Shown here in pieces: positions 1 through 5,454 of a DNA stretch of 5,615 bases. The notes beneath the pieces were generated by a model. It had not been told where the DNA came from. It made no database searches and saw only the letters and a list, made by a program, of their open reading frames with translations. The position numbers and the translations under genes were made by a program. The stretch is taken from positions 1 to 5,615 of the forward strand of contig JAIPDU010000118.1 of the NCBI GenBank assembly GCA_021737525.1, in the 5' to 3' direction. Source of the stretch: Desulfohalobiaceae bacterium. GTDB lineage: Bacteria > Desulfobacterota > Desulfovibrionia > Desulfovibrionales > Desulfothermaceae. Each line of letters begins with the position of its first letter. Within the stretch, counting starts at the first letter, position 1.

Positions 1-1
1 C

Positions 2-712
2 CTCTTGATGGACGAGCACCATGTCGATTCCACGGTGGTCTTTTTCGGCAGCGCGCGCATTCCGGATCCGGAGACCGCCCGGCAGCGGGTGGACGAGCTG
101 CGGGCCCGGGTGGAGGGTGTTCCCCCGGGGGACGGCAAGCTGCGCCACGAGCTGGCCAAGGCGGAGAAGAATCTGGAAAAGAGCGCCTACTATGCGGAGG
201 CCCAGAAGCTGAGCCGGATGATCTCCAGCTGCACGGAAGAGAAGTGCATGGTGCCCATAACCGGTGGCGGCGGGGGGATCATGGAGGCGGCCAACCGCGG
301 CGCTTACGAGGGCGGCGCGCCGTCCATCGGGCTGAACATCGTCCTGCCTCGCGAGCAGGAGCCCAACCCCTACATCTCCCCGGAGCTCTGCTTCCAGTTC
401 CACTATTTCGCCACGCGGAAGATGCACTTTCTGATGCGGGCCAAGGGACTGGTCGCCTTCCCGGGGGGACTGGGGACCCTGGACGAGGTCTTCGAGACCC
501 TGACCCTGATGCAGACGGGCAAGATCGACCGCTTCCCGGTCATTCTCTTCGGCCGGGGCTACTGGGAGCGGGTGGTCAACTTCCAGACCCTGGTGGAGGA
601 GGGAACCATCGACGAGTCCGATCTGGATCTCTTCCAGTACGTGGAGCGGGCAGAAGACGCCTGGGAGATCATCACCGCGTACAACGGCATGGACTACAAC
701 CCCGGGGAGTAG
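2..712 (+). CDS. LOG-family Rossmann-fold nucleotide-binding protein (TIGR00730-like), 5' end cut by window edge
   Basis: The visible 235 residues match the LOG ('lysine decarboxylase-like') family. Counting from the TTG at base 5, a first Rossmann strand VVFFGSARI lies at about 11-19, a second GGG(G)GIMEAANRGA at about 87-100, the substrate-loop Arg-Lys (TRKMHF) at 137-142, and the signature PGGLGTLDE at 153-161. Characterised LOG enzymes cleave ribose 5-phosphate from nucleoside monophosphates, including cytokinin precursors. The long proteobacterial clade this resembles has, as far as I know, no proven substrate. The clade carries a charged insertion after the first strand (here about 25-65) and usually several dozen more residues before GSAR. 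The frame is open to the left edge, so the true start is probably upstream; TTG at 5 or ATG at 8 would give an unusually short N-terminus. It converges on yggS with a 30-bp gap, and no clear terminator is visible between them. Older annotations as a lysine decarboxylase should be disregarded. Confidence 0.9.
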   Translation, partial: LLMDEHHVDSTVVFFGSARIPDPETARQRVDELRARVEGVPPGDGKLRHELAKAEKNLEKSAYYAEAQKLSRMISSCTEEKCMVPITGGGGGIMEAANRGAYEGGAPSIGLNIVLPREQEPNPYISPELCFQFHYFATRKMHFLMRAKGLVAFPGGLGTLDEVFETLTLMQTGKIDRFPVILFGRGYWERVVNFQTLVEEGTIDESDLDLFQYVERAEDAWEIITAYNGMDYNPGE

Positions 713-742
713 CCCGGGCCGGCGGTGCGGGCGCGGGAGGAG

Positions 743-1441
743 CTAACTTCGCTTGCTGGGACGCTCCCCGAAGATGCGGGTCCCGATGCGGATCAGGGTG
801 GCCCCCTCCTCCACCGCCTCCTGGAAGTCGTGGCTCATGCCCATGGACAGATGGGGCAGATCCACCCCGAATTCCCGCCGCAGCTCGCGGCTCATTTCCC
901 GGAGTCTGGCGAACAGGGCCCGGTTGGTGGAGGCGTCCCCGTCCAGGGGGGGCATGCACATCAGGCCCTGCAGGTCGAGCCAGGGGCGGGCCAGAACGTC
1001 CTGGGCCAATTCCCCGAGGCCCTCCGGGGCAACCCCGGCCTTCTGCACCTCACCGCCCAGATTGACCTGAATGAGCACCGGCTGCCGCACTTCCTTCCCG
1101 GAACAGCGCCTGTCCAGCTCCCGGGCCAGCTTCACCGAGTCCAGGGAATGGACCAGGTGGAAGCGGCCCACGATATATTTGGCCTTGTTTGTCTGCGGCG
1201 CGCCGATGAAGTGCCAGCGGATGGGGAAGTCGGCCAGGGCCTGTTGCTTGTCCAGGGCCTCCTGGACATAGTTCTCCCCGAAATCCGAATGCCCCGCCCG
1301 GGCCAGCTCGGCGACGGCCTCAGCGGGGTGGAACTTGGAGACCGCAACCAGGCGCACCTCGCCGGGATCCCGTCCCGCCCTTCCCGCGGCTTCCGCGATC
1401 TGCTCCAGGATCCGGCGGTATTCGCTGACGACGGAAGTCAT
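743..1441 (-). CDS. YggS/PROSC-family PLP-binding protein (PLP homeostasis protein)
   Basis: This is a complete 232-residue protein, the usual size for the family. The PLP-binding lysine is K36 in LVAVSK (31-36). Other family blocks follow in order: FGENYVQEA (54-62), RWHFIG..Q.NKAK (75-88), QVNLGGEVQKAG (125-136), GLMCMPP (159-165), and the phosphate-binding C-terminal segment LSMGMSHDF to RIGTRIFGER (198-227). The family is a single-domain fold-type III TIM barrel with no known catalytic activity. It is thought to carry or buffer pyridoxal phosphate in the cytoplasm and to affect amino-acid and vitamin B6 balance. The ATG at 1439-1441 gives the family-typical N-terminus; only a weak CAGG lies upstream. 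It is 49 bp downstream of era on the same strand and probably cotranscribed with it. The symbol yggS is the E. coli name for orthologues; the field is left empty because naming differs between lineages. Confidence 0.95.
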   Translation of the reverse strand: MTSVVSEYRRILEQIAEAAGRAGRDPGEVRLVAVSKFHPAEAVAELARAGHSDFGENYVQEALDKQQALADFPIRWHFIGAPQTNKAKYIVGRFHLVHSLDSVKLARELDRRCSGKEVRQPVLIQVNLGGEVQKAGVAPEGLGELAQDVLARPWLDLQGLMCMPPLDGDASTNRALFARLREMSRELRREFGVDLPHLSMGMSHDFQEAVEEGATLIRIGTRIFGERPSKRS

Positions 1442-1490
1442 AGACAGTGCCTGCTCTGCGTTGAAGTGCCCCGGGACGGAACAGGCCGGA

Positions 1491-2447
1491 TCAGAGGCCC
1501 TGGTTTTCCGGGGCCAGCTCCTGAAGGAAATTCCTGTTCTCGGTCCATCTGGGCTTGACCTTGACCCAGAGCTGGAGATAGACCCGCTGCTCCAGCATGG
1601 CCTCCAGCTCCAGACGCGCCGCCTGCCCCACTTCCTTCAGCTTGCGGCCCTTGGCCCCGATGACCATGGCCTTGTGGCTCTTGGTGCTCACATAGATCAC
1701 TGCCCCGATGTTGAGCATGCCGCTCTCCGGGTCCTGGTCCCAGTATTCGGTCTGTACCGCAAGGGAATAGGGAAGCTCCTGCTCCAGGCTCAGGAAGAGC
1801 TTTTCCCGGACGATTTCCGAGGCCAGAAAGCGCATGGGCAGGGTGGAGAGCTGGTCTTCGGGATAGAGAAAGGGGGAGCAGGGCAGGTGCTGCTTGATGT
1901 GCTCCAATAGCTCCAGGGTTCCCTCACCCCGCGTGGCGGAGAGCACGAAGAACTCCGTATCCGGGAAATAGGCGCGCAGCGACTCCAGGAGCGGGAGCAG
2001 CTCCCGCTTCTGGTAGACCAGGTCCTGCTTGTTCAGGGCCACGGTCAGGGTCAGGCCAGACTGGGCCAGACGCTGGTGGATCACTTCCAGGTCCCGCCGG
2101 AGCCGCTTTTGGTGTTCCACGTAGCGGGAGGCGTCCAGCAGGAGCAGGACGTGGTCCGCTCCCTCCAGGGCCTGCCAGGCGGTCTCCACCAGAAAGGCGT
2201 TCAGTGATTTCGTGGTATGATGGATCCCCGGGGTATCCAGGAAAAGGATCTGGGTAGTCTCTTCCTGGTAGATGCCGCTGATCCGGTTCCGCGTGGTCTG
2301 CGGCTTGGGCGTGACAATGGACAGCTTTTCCCCCAGGAAGCAGTTGAGCAGTGTGGACTTGCCCGAGTTGGGGGGGCCGGTGATGACCACCACCCCGCAT
2401 CTGGTGGGGCATTCCGTGTTTTCCTGTTCCGTGGGGGCCTCGGACAT
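1491..2447 (-). CDS. era: GTPase Era, ribosome assembly
   Basis: Era binds the 3' end of 16S rRNA and helps 30S subunit maturation in the cytoplasm. The 318-residue product shows the complete set. G1 is GPPNSGKST (24-32), the switch I region is PQTTRNRISG (49-58), G3 is DTPG (71-74), G4 is NKQD (139-142) and G5 is SAT (170-172). It then has the Era-specific linker PMRFLASEIVREKLF (204-218), a KH domain with its GxxG loop GAKG (264-267), and the C-terminal LWVKVKPRW signature (293-301). Family length is about 300, so this copy has a slightly longer N-terminus (about 18 residues before the first strand). The ATG at 2445-2447 is chosen because an AGGA Shine-Dalgarno lies 8 nt upstream (2456-2459). 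The frame stays open for about 2.5 kb further upstream, but that is antisense to topA and is not part of the gene. Era is the first gene of a probable era-yggS unit and is divergent from topA. Confidence 0.97.
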   Translation of the reverse strand: MSEAPTEQENTECPTRCGVVVITGPPNSGKSTLLNCFLGEKLSIVTPKPQTTRNRISGIYQEETTQILFLDTPGIHHTTKSLNAFLVETAWQALEGADHVLLLLDASRYVEHQKRLRRDLEVIHQRLAQSGLTLTVALNKQDLVYQKRELLPLLESLRAYFPDTEFFVLSATRGEGTLELLEHIKQHLPCSPFLYPEDQLSTLPMRFLASEIVREKLFLSLEQELPYSLAVQTEYWDQDPESGMLNIGAVIYVSTKSHKAMVIGAKGRKLKEVGQAARLELEAMLEQRVYLQLWVKVKPRWTENRNFLQELAPENQGL

Positions 2448-2465
2448 AGGGTCTTTCCTGGGTTG

Positions 2466-2509
2466 TTTTCCGCCGGAAAACTCCGAATTCCCCGGAGGCG
2501 GTTTTCCGG
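2466..2509. repeat. Inverted-repeat cluster in the era leader (CCGGAAAAC half-sites)
   Basis: TTTTCCG (2466-2472) and CGGAAAA (2474-2480) form a 15-bp palindrome with a 1-bp centre. The right half, CCGGAAAAC (2473-2481), is also perfectly complementary to GTTTTCCGG at 2501-2509. That longer dyad is extended by TCCG (2482-2485) against CGGA (2493-2496), with a small bulge. The two pairings share one arm and so exclude each other. The cluster ends 7 bp upstream of the era AGGA. It could be an operator with three half-sites or an RNA hairpin in the era leader. No T-run follows, so a terminator is unlikely. Confidence 0.6.
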
Positions 2510-2678
2510 TACGGGATCTGGCACTCGGGTCAGTTGGGGAAAGCGACTTGCACTGTTGCGGTTGTTTTGATAGCCACAAGCGCATGTGGTCCGGTGGCGA
2601 GCCGTTTAGGATCCGGGAGTGACCGGTTCCGGGAAAACGGCAACTGCAGGGCGATTCCGCCTTCTTCGCCACAAGATT

Positions 2679-2700
2679 CCGGAGAGGCAGGCCTCTCCGG
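2679..2700 (+). repeat. Perfect 10-bp-arm inverted repeat in the topA leader
   Basis: CCGGAGAGGC (2679-2688) and GCCTCTCCGG (2691-2700) are perfect reverse complements separated by AG. As RNA this would fold as a 9-bp stem with a CAGG loop. It ends 47 bp before the topA ATG. A second small hairpin, CGCCC/GGGCG with a 5-nt loop, follows at 2704-2718. There is no T-tract, so it does not look like an intrinsic terminator. It may be a protein-binding site or an mRNA-stabilising or translational leader hairpin. Confidence 0.65.
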
Positions 2701-2747
2701 GGACGCCCATTTCGGGCGCGGACCAGGTAAACCGAAGTTAAGGCATT

Positions 2748-5000
2748 ATGACCAAAGATTTGATCATTGTCGAGTCCCCGGCCAAGGTGCGGACCATCAA
2801 GAAGTTCCTGGGCAAGGGCTACACAGTGGAGGCCTCCGTGGGCCACGTGCGCGATCTGCCCTCCAACAGCCTGGGCGTGGACGAGGAGAACGGCTTTCAG
2901 CCCGAATACAGGACCGTGCCGGGCAAGGAGAAGGTGGTCAAGCGGCTCAGGGACGCGGCCGCCGGAGCAGAGCGGGTCTATCTGGCCCCGGACCCGGACC
3001 GGGAGGGCGAGGCCATCGCCTGGCACGTGGCCGAGCTCATCCAGGACGTGAACGACAACTTCAACCGGATCCAGTTCAACGAGATCACCTCCCGGGCGGT
3101 GAAGGCGGCCCTGGAGGCGCCGCGCCAGCTGGACCGGAATCTGTTCGACTCCCAGCAGGCCCGCCGCGTTCTGGACAGGCTGGTGGGATACAAGCTCTCT
3201 CCCCTGCTCTGGAAGAAGGTCAAGCGGGGCATCTCCGCGGGGAGGGTCCAGTCCGTGGCCCTGCGGCTCATCGTGGAGCGGGAGCGGGAGCGGGAGAATT
3301 TCGTTGCCCAGGAGTACTGGCTGTTCAAGGCCAAGCTCGAGGGCAAGCATCCTCCCCCCTTCGAGGCGGAGCTGTGGCGCGTGGACGGCAAGAAGCCGAG
3401 GATCGGGGACAGCGATACCGCGGAAAAGCTCCACGCGGAAGTGGCGGCCAATCCCTTCCTGGTGGAGGACATCCAGGAGAAGGAGCGCAAGAAGCATCCC
3501 GGACCGCCCTTCATTACCTCCACTCTGCAGCAGGAGGCGAGCAACAAGCTGGGCTTCTCGGCCAAGAAGACCATGACCGTGGCCCAGCAGCTCTACGAAG
3601 GGGTGGAGCTGGGCGATCGCGGCACTACAGCCCTGATTACCTACATGCGCACCGATTCGGTCCGGGTTTCCTCCCAGGCCCTGCAGATGGCCAGGGACTG
3701 GATCCAGAAGCGCATGGGCGACAAATATCTGCCCCAGAAACCCAGGCAGTTCAAGAGCAAGGGGAACGTCCAGGACGCCCACGAGGCCATCCGGCCCGTG
3801 GATCCGGGCCTGTCCCCGGACGAGGTGAAATCCTTCCTGGGCAGGGACCAGCAGAGGCTCTACCGCCTGATCTGGCAGCGCTTCATCGCCTCGCAGATGA
3901 GCCCGGCCACGTACTGGGACACCGTGGTCCTGGTCCAGGCCGGAAGGACAAAGTGGCGCTGCCGCGGGCAGCGGCTCATCTTTCCCGGGTTCCTGGAGGT
4001 CTATTCCCCGGAGGAGTCCCTGAAGGAGGTCCGGCTGCCGGAGCTTGGCACGGGCGAGGAGCTCACGGTCCACAATATCGAGAAGGAGCAGAAGTTCACC
4101 CAGCCCCCGGCCCGCTACAGCGAGGCCAGCCTGGTCAAGACACTGGAGAAGAAGGGGATCGGACGACCCTCCACCTACGCCCAGATCATCTCCACCCTGC
4201 AGGACCGGGACTACGTCCGCACCGAGAAAAAGCAGTTCGTCCCCACCGAGCTGGGCAAGGTGGTCAGCGATCTCCTGGTGGGCCATTTCACCACCCTGAT
4301 GGACGTGGGATTCACCGCCAGCATGGAGGACAGCCTGGATCGCATCGCCGAGGGGGAGTTGGACTGGGTGGGGGTGCTCAACGACTTCAGCAAGGACTTC
4401 GATCCCGCCCTGGAGAGCGCCCAAGAGAACATGGCCCAGGTCAAGACCGGGCTGGACAGCGGCCTGACCTGCGAACAGTGCGGCAGGCGCATGGTGATCA
4501 AGTTCGGCAAGCACGGGGAGTTCCTGGCCTGCGAGGGCTATCCGGAGTGCCAGAACAGCAGCAACTTCACCCGGGACGAGCAGGGAAATATCCAGCCCGT
4601 GGAAGAGGCCCCGCCCGAGGAGATGGGGTCCTGCCCCAGATGCGGCAAAACCCTGGTGCTCAAGAAGTCCCGGACCGGGAGCCGGTTCATCGCCTGCACC
4701 GGTTATCCGGACTGCCGCTATACCTCCCCCTTGGGCACGGGAGTCGCCTGCCCCGTGGAGGGCTGTAGCGGCGAGCTGGTGGAGAAAAGCTCCAAGCGGG
4801 GCAAGGTGTTCTACTCCTGCAACCAGTATCCGGACTGCACCTACGCCCTGTGGAACCCGCCGGTGAACGAGGAATGCCCCAAGTGCGGCCATCCCCTGCT
4901 CGAGGCCAAAAGCACCAAGAGCCGGGGGGAGCACCTGGCCTGCCCGCTCAAGGGCTGCTCCTACCGGCGCTCCAGGGATACGGAGGAGGGCTCTGGCTAG
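2748..5000 (+). CDS. topA: DNA topoisomerase I (type IA, omega protein) with four C-terminal zinc ribbons
   Basis: TopA relaxes negative supercoils by transient single-strand cleavage through a 5'-phosphotyrosine. The 750-residue protein is intact. The Toprim domain has LIIVESPAK with E9 and the acidic motif DPDREGE (D82, D84, E86). Core blocks are FNEIT (110-114), SAGRVQSVAL (163-172), the active site ITYMRTDS with catalytic Y299 and R301, DAHEAIRP (343-350) and GIGRPSTYA (470-478). The C-terminus has four cysteine quartets: C575/578/595/601, C629/632/650/656, C668/673/691/697 and C710/713/732/737. The first three end in YPxC; the last is degenerate (ACPLKGC). E. coli TopA has 865 residues and a different C-terminal make-up; 700-800 residues is common elsewhere. 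The ATG at 2748 has AAGG 4 nt upstream, a tight spacing, but MTKDLIIVESPAK is the standard N-terminus. The gene is probably monocistronic. Its TAG stop (4998-5000) lies inside the left 22-bp repeat of the downstream element. Confidence 0.98.
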   Translation: MTKDLIIVESPAKVRTIKKFLGKGYTVEASVGHVRDLPSNSLGVDEENGFQPEYRTVPGKEKVVKRLRDAAAGAERVYLAPDPDREGEAIAWHVAELIQDVNDNFNRIQFNEITSRAVKAALEAPRQLDRNLFDSQQARRVLDRLVGYKLSPLLWKKVKRGISAGRVQSVALRLIVERERERENFVAQEYWLFKAKLEGKHPPPFEAELWRVDGKKPRIGDSDTAEKLHAEVAANPFLVEDIQEKERKKHPGPPFITSTLQQEASNKLGFSAKKTMTVAQQLYEGVELGDRGTTALITYMRTDSVRVSSQALQMARDWIQKRMGDKYLPQKPRQFKSKGNVQDAHEAIRPVDPGLSPDEVKSFLGRDQQRLYRLIWQRFIASQMSPATYWDTVVLVQAGRTKWRCRGQRLIFPGFLEVYSPEESLKEVRLPELGTGEELTVHNIEKEQKFTQPPARYSEASLVKTLEKKGIGRPSTYAQIISTLQDRDYVRTEKKQFVPTELGKVVSDLLVGHFTTLMDVGFTASMEDSLDRIAEGELDWVGVLNDFSKDFDPALESAQENMAQVKTGLDSGLTCEQCGRRMVIKFGKHGEFLACEGYPECQNSSNFTRDEQGNIQPVEEAPPEEMGSCPRCGKTLVLKKSRTGSRFIACTGYPDCRYTSPLGTGVACPVEGCSGELVEKSSKRGKVFYSCNQYPDCTYALWNPPVNEECPKCGHPLLEAKSTKSRGEHLACPLKGCSYRRSRDTEEGSG

Positions 5001-5018
5001 CCCTGCCCTTTACCCACA
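4997..5018 (+). repeat. Left 22-bp terminal inverted repeat (overlaps topA stop)
   Basis: It starts CTAGCCCTGCCC and ends TTTACCCACA, and is matched perfectly in reverse complement at 5379-5400. The topA TAG stop is bases 2-4 of the repeat. Confidence 0.9.
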
Positions 5019-5048
5019 TCCGGCACTCACGGCGCTGTGAGTGCCGGA
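5019..5048 (+). terminator. 12-bp-stem hairpin after topA; possible terminator without T-tract
   Basis: TCCGGCACTCAC (5019-5030) pairs perfectly with GTGAGTGCCGGA (5037-5048) around a GGCGCT loop. It begins 18 bp after the topA stop and directly abuts the left 22-bp repeat. The strong GC-rich stem suits transcription termination or 3'-end protection of topA mRNA, but what follows (ACCATTATACAT) is not a T-run on either strand. It may instead be a structural part of the element. The fold is certain; the terminator role is not. Confidence 0.4.
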
Positions 5049-5108
5049 CCATTATACATAACCCGAGAAGATGAAACCTTTGTGTATTCTCCTTTACGGC
5101 TTTTTTGA

Positions 5109-5135
5109 CCACAGAGATCACAGAGACCACAGAGA
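5109..5135 (+). repeat. Three tandem 9-nt repeats, CACAGAG type (left cluster)
   Basis: CCACAGAGA, TCACAGAGA and CCACAGAGA run head to tail with no gaps. The 27-bp block matches the reverse complement of 5301-5327 at 23 of 27 positions, so the two clusters form imperfect inverted ends around the GxxExxY remnant. Such repeats are, from memory, common next to GxxExxY genes. In one frame they read as TEITETTE, which gives a spurious 77-residue open frame on this strand. Confidence 0.85.
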
Positions 5136-5137
5136 AA

Positions 5138-5298
5138 TTAGAGCTTGAAACGCTGGATGCCATCGGCGAGCCTTCGGACATTGAAATTGATCAGAAGCCC
5201 CGCCTTGATCTGTGTGCGGCTAACAACCCCGGACCCAACGCACGGTGGACTTCTAACGCACAGCCAATGACTTTTTCCGTAAACGGATCTCTCTTCAT
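5138..5298 (-). pseudogene. GxxExxY-family gene remnant, middle deleted and frameshifted
   Basis: Read on the minus strand from the ATG at 5296-5298, the sequence begins MKRDPFTE and continues KVIGCALEVHRALGPGLL to about base 5221. This is the standard N-terminus of GxxExxY proteins. The expected ExxY half of the name-giving motif is missing. That frame runs to a stop within eight codons, while a different frame (5138 to about 5209) gives the family's C-terminus, IKAGLLINFNV then RRLADGIQRFKL and a stop. Full members have about 120-130 residues, so about 70-80 central codons, including the putative nuclease-like core, have been deleted. The remnant is 161 nt, which is not a multiple of three. 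Intact members are small proteins of unproven biochemical role, often present in several copies per genome. This copy cannot make a working protein. The identification comes from remembered family consensus and is strong at both ends. Confidence 0.85.
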
Positions 5299-5300
5299 TT

Positions 5301-5327
5301 CCTCTGTGCTCTCTGTGTTCTCCGTGG
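5301..5327 (-). repeat. Three tandem 9-nt repeats, CACAGAG type (right cluster, inverted)
   Basis: On the minus strand the units are CCACGGAGA, ACACAGAGA and GCACAGAGG, ending 2 nt before the ATG of the GxxExxY remnant. The last unit supplies a purine-rich AGAGG next to the ATG, although the spacing is shorter than usual for a ribosome binding site. It is the inverted partner of the cluster at 5109-5135. Confidence 0.85.
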
Positions 5328-5378
5328 TGAGTATCTGACATTACCTCGAAACGATTGCTTTTTCATCTATTCTCTATT

Positions 5379-5400
5379 TGTGGGTAAAGGGCAGGGCTAG
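5379..5400 (-). repeat. Right 22-bp terminal inverted repeat
   Basis: This is the exact reverse complement of 4997-5018, reading TGTGGGTAAA then GGGCAGGGCTAG on the plus strand. The 51 bp between the right 9-nt cluster and this repeat (5328-5378) hold nothing I recognise. Confidence 0.9.
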
Positions 5401-5454
5401 GAAACGAGCTCGTTCTCCTTCGGACTCCCGGATGCCGGCATTTCCTCGTTCAAA
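5401..5454. other. Short intergenic gap with two palindromes between element and convergent gene
   Basis: AACGAGCTCGTT (5403-5414) is a perfect 12-bp palindrome and ATGCCGGCAT (5432-5441) a perfect 10-bp one. CTCGTT recurs at 5445-5450 and could pair with AACGAG at 5403-5408. This is probably the original 3' intergenic DNA shared by topA and the leftward gene. No T-run supports an intrinsic terminator on either strand. Confidence 0.4.

Larger units (their letters stand above)
2448..2747. promoter_or_regulatory. Divergent era/topA intergenic region with several inverted repeats
   Basis: This 300-bp stretch has no convincing gene. Because era and topA diverge from it, promoters for both must lie here, but I cannot point to a good -35/-10 pair on either strand. 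A TTGCAC at 2548-2553 faces topA without a matching -10. Structures visible: a palindrome and imperfect hairpin cluster near era (2466-2509), a small dyad CCACA/TGTGG (2574-2589), a spaced repeat GCCGTTT/AAACGGC (2601-2607 and 2635-2641), and two tandem hairpins in the topA leader (2679-2700 and 2704-2718). The density of dyads suggests control of transcription or of leader RNA, but this is inference. Confidence 0.45.
4997..5400. mobile_element. Candidate MITE-like non-autonomous element bounded by a perfect 22-bp inverted repeat
   Basis: The sequence at 4997-5018 is the exact reverse complement of 5379-5400, enclosing 360 bp. The outermost 4 bp at both ends are CTAG. Because CTAG is its own reverse complement, it could instead be a 4-bp target duplication flanking 18-bp terminal repeats; some IS5-family elements duplicate such a target. 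The interior is visibly more AT-rich than the neighbouring genes and encodes no transposase. It holds a hairpin, two inverted clusters of 9-nt repeats and a deleted GxxExxY gene. It sits between two convergent genes, with the topA stop codon in the left CTAG, so insertion left TopA intact. Removing it would leave topA about 54 bp from the stop of the next gene. Mobility is inferred from structure only; the repeats could also be an internally duplicated palindrome. Confidence 0.6.

Noticed and set aside
713..742. Bidirectional terminator between the LOG gene and yggS
   Set aside because: The 30-bp gap is GC-rich, but I find no convincing stem with a T-run on either side.
725..1558. Plus-strand 277-residue open frame opposite yggS
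   Set aside because: It has no family motifs and lies entirely antisense to yggS, whose PLP lysine and all family blocks are intact.
2534..4768. Plus-strand 744-residue open frame overlapping topA in another frame
   Set aside because: Its composition is dominated by Gly, Arg, Pro and Ala with no recognisable motif. It is a GC-rich frame shadow of topA.
2448..4934. Very long minus-strand open frame running upstream of era, antisense to topA, giving a 1147-residue open frame in total
   Set aside because: Only the last 318 codons (era) show protein family motifs. The upstream part is rich in Leu, Gly, His and Pro as expected for the antisense of a GC-rich gene, and topA on the other strand is conserved and complete. 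The Shine-Dalgarno sits at the era ATG.
5109..5327. CRISPR-like array
   Set aside because: The repeats are 9 nt, directly adjacent with no spacers, in two short inverted clusters, and no cas gene is nearby.
5105..5338. Plus-strand 77-residue open frame across the repeat element
   Set aside because: Its start (TTEITETTE) and end (SSVLSVFSVV) are simply translations of the 9-nt repeat clusters. The real, broken coding trace is the GxxExxY remnant on the opposite strand.
5138..5341. Minus-strand 67-residue open frame treated as an intact small gene
   Set aside because: Only its last 25 or so residues match the GxxExxY C-terminus. The first part is the 9-nt repeats (HGEHREHRGN) and the GxxExxY N-terminus read out of frame, so it is a pseudogene artefact.
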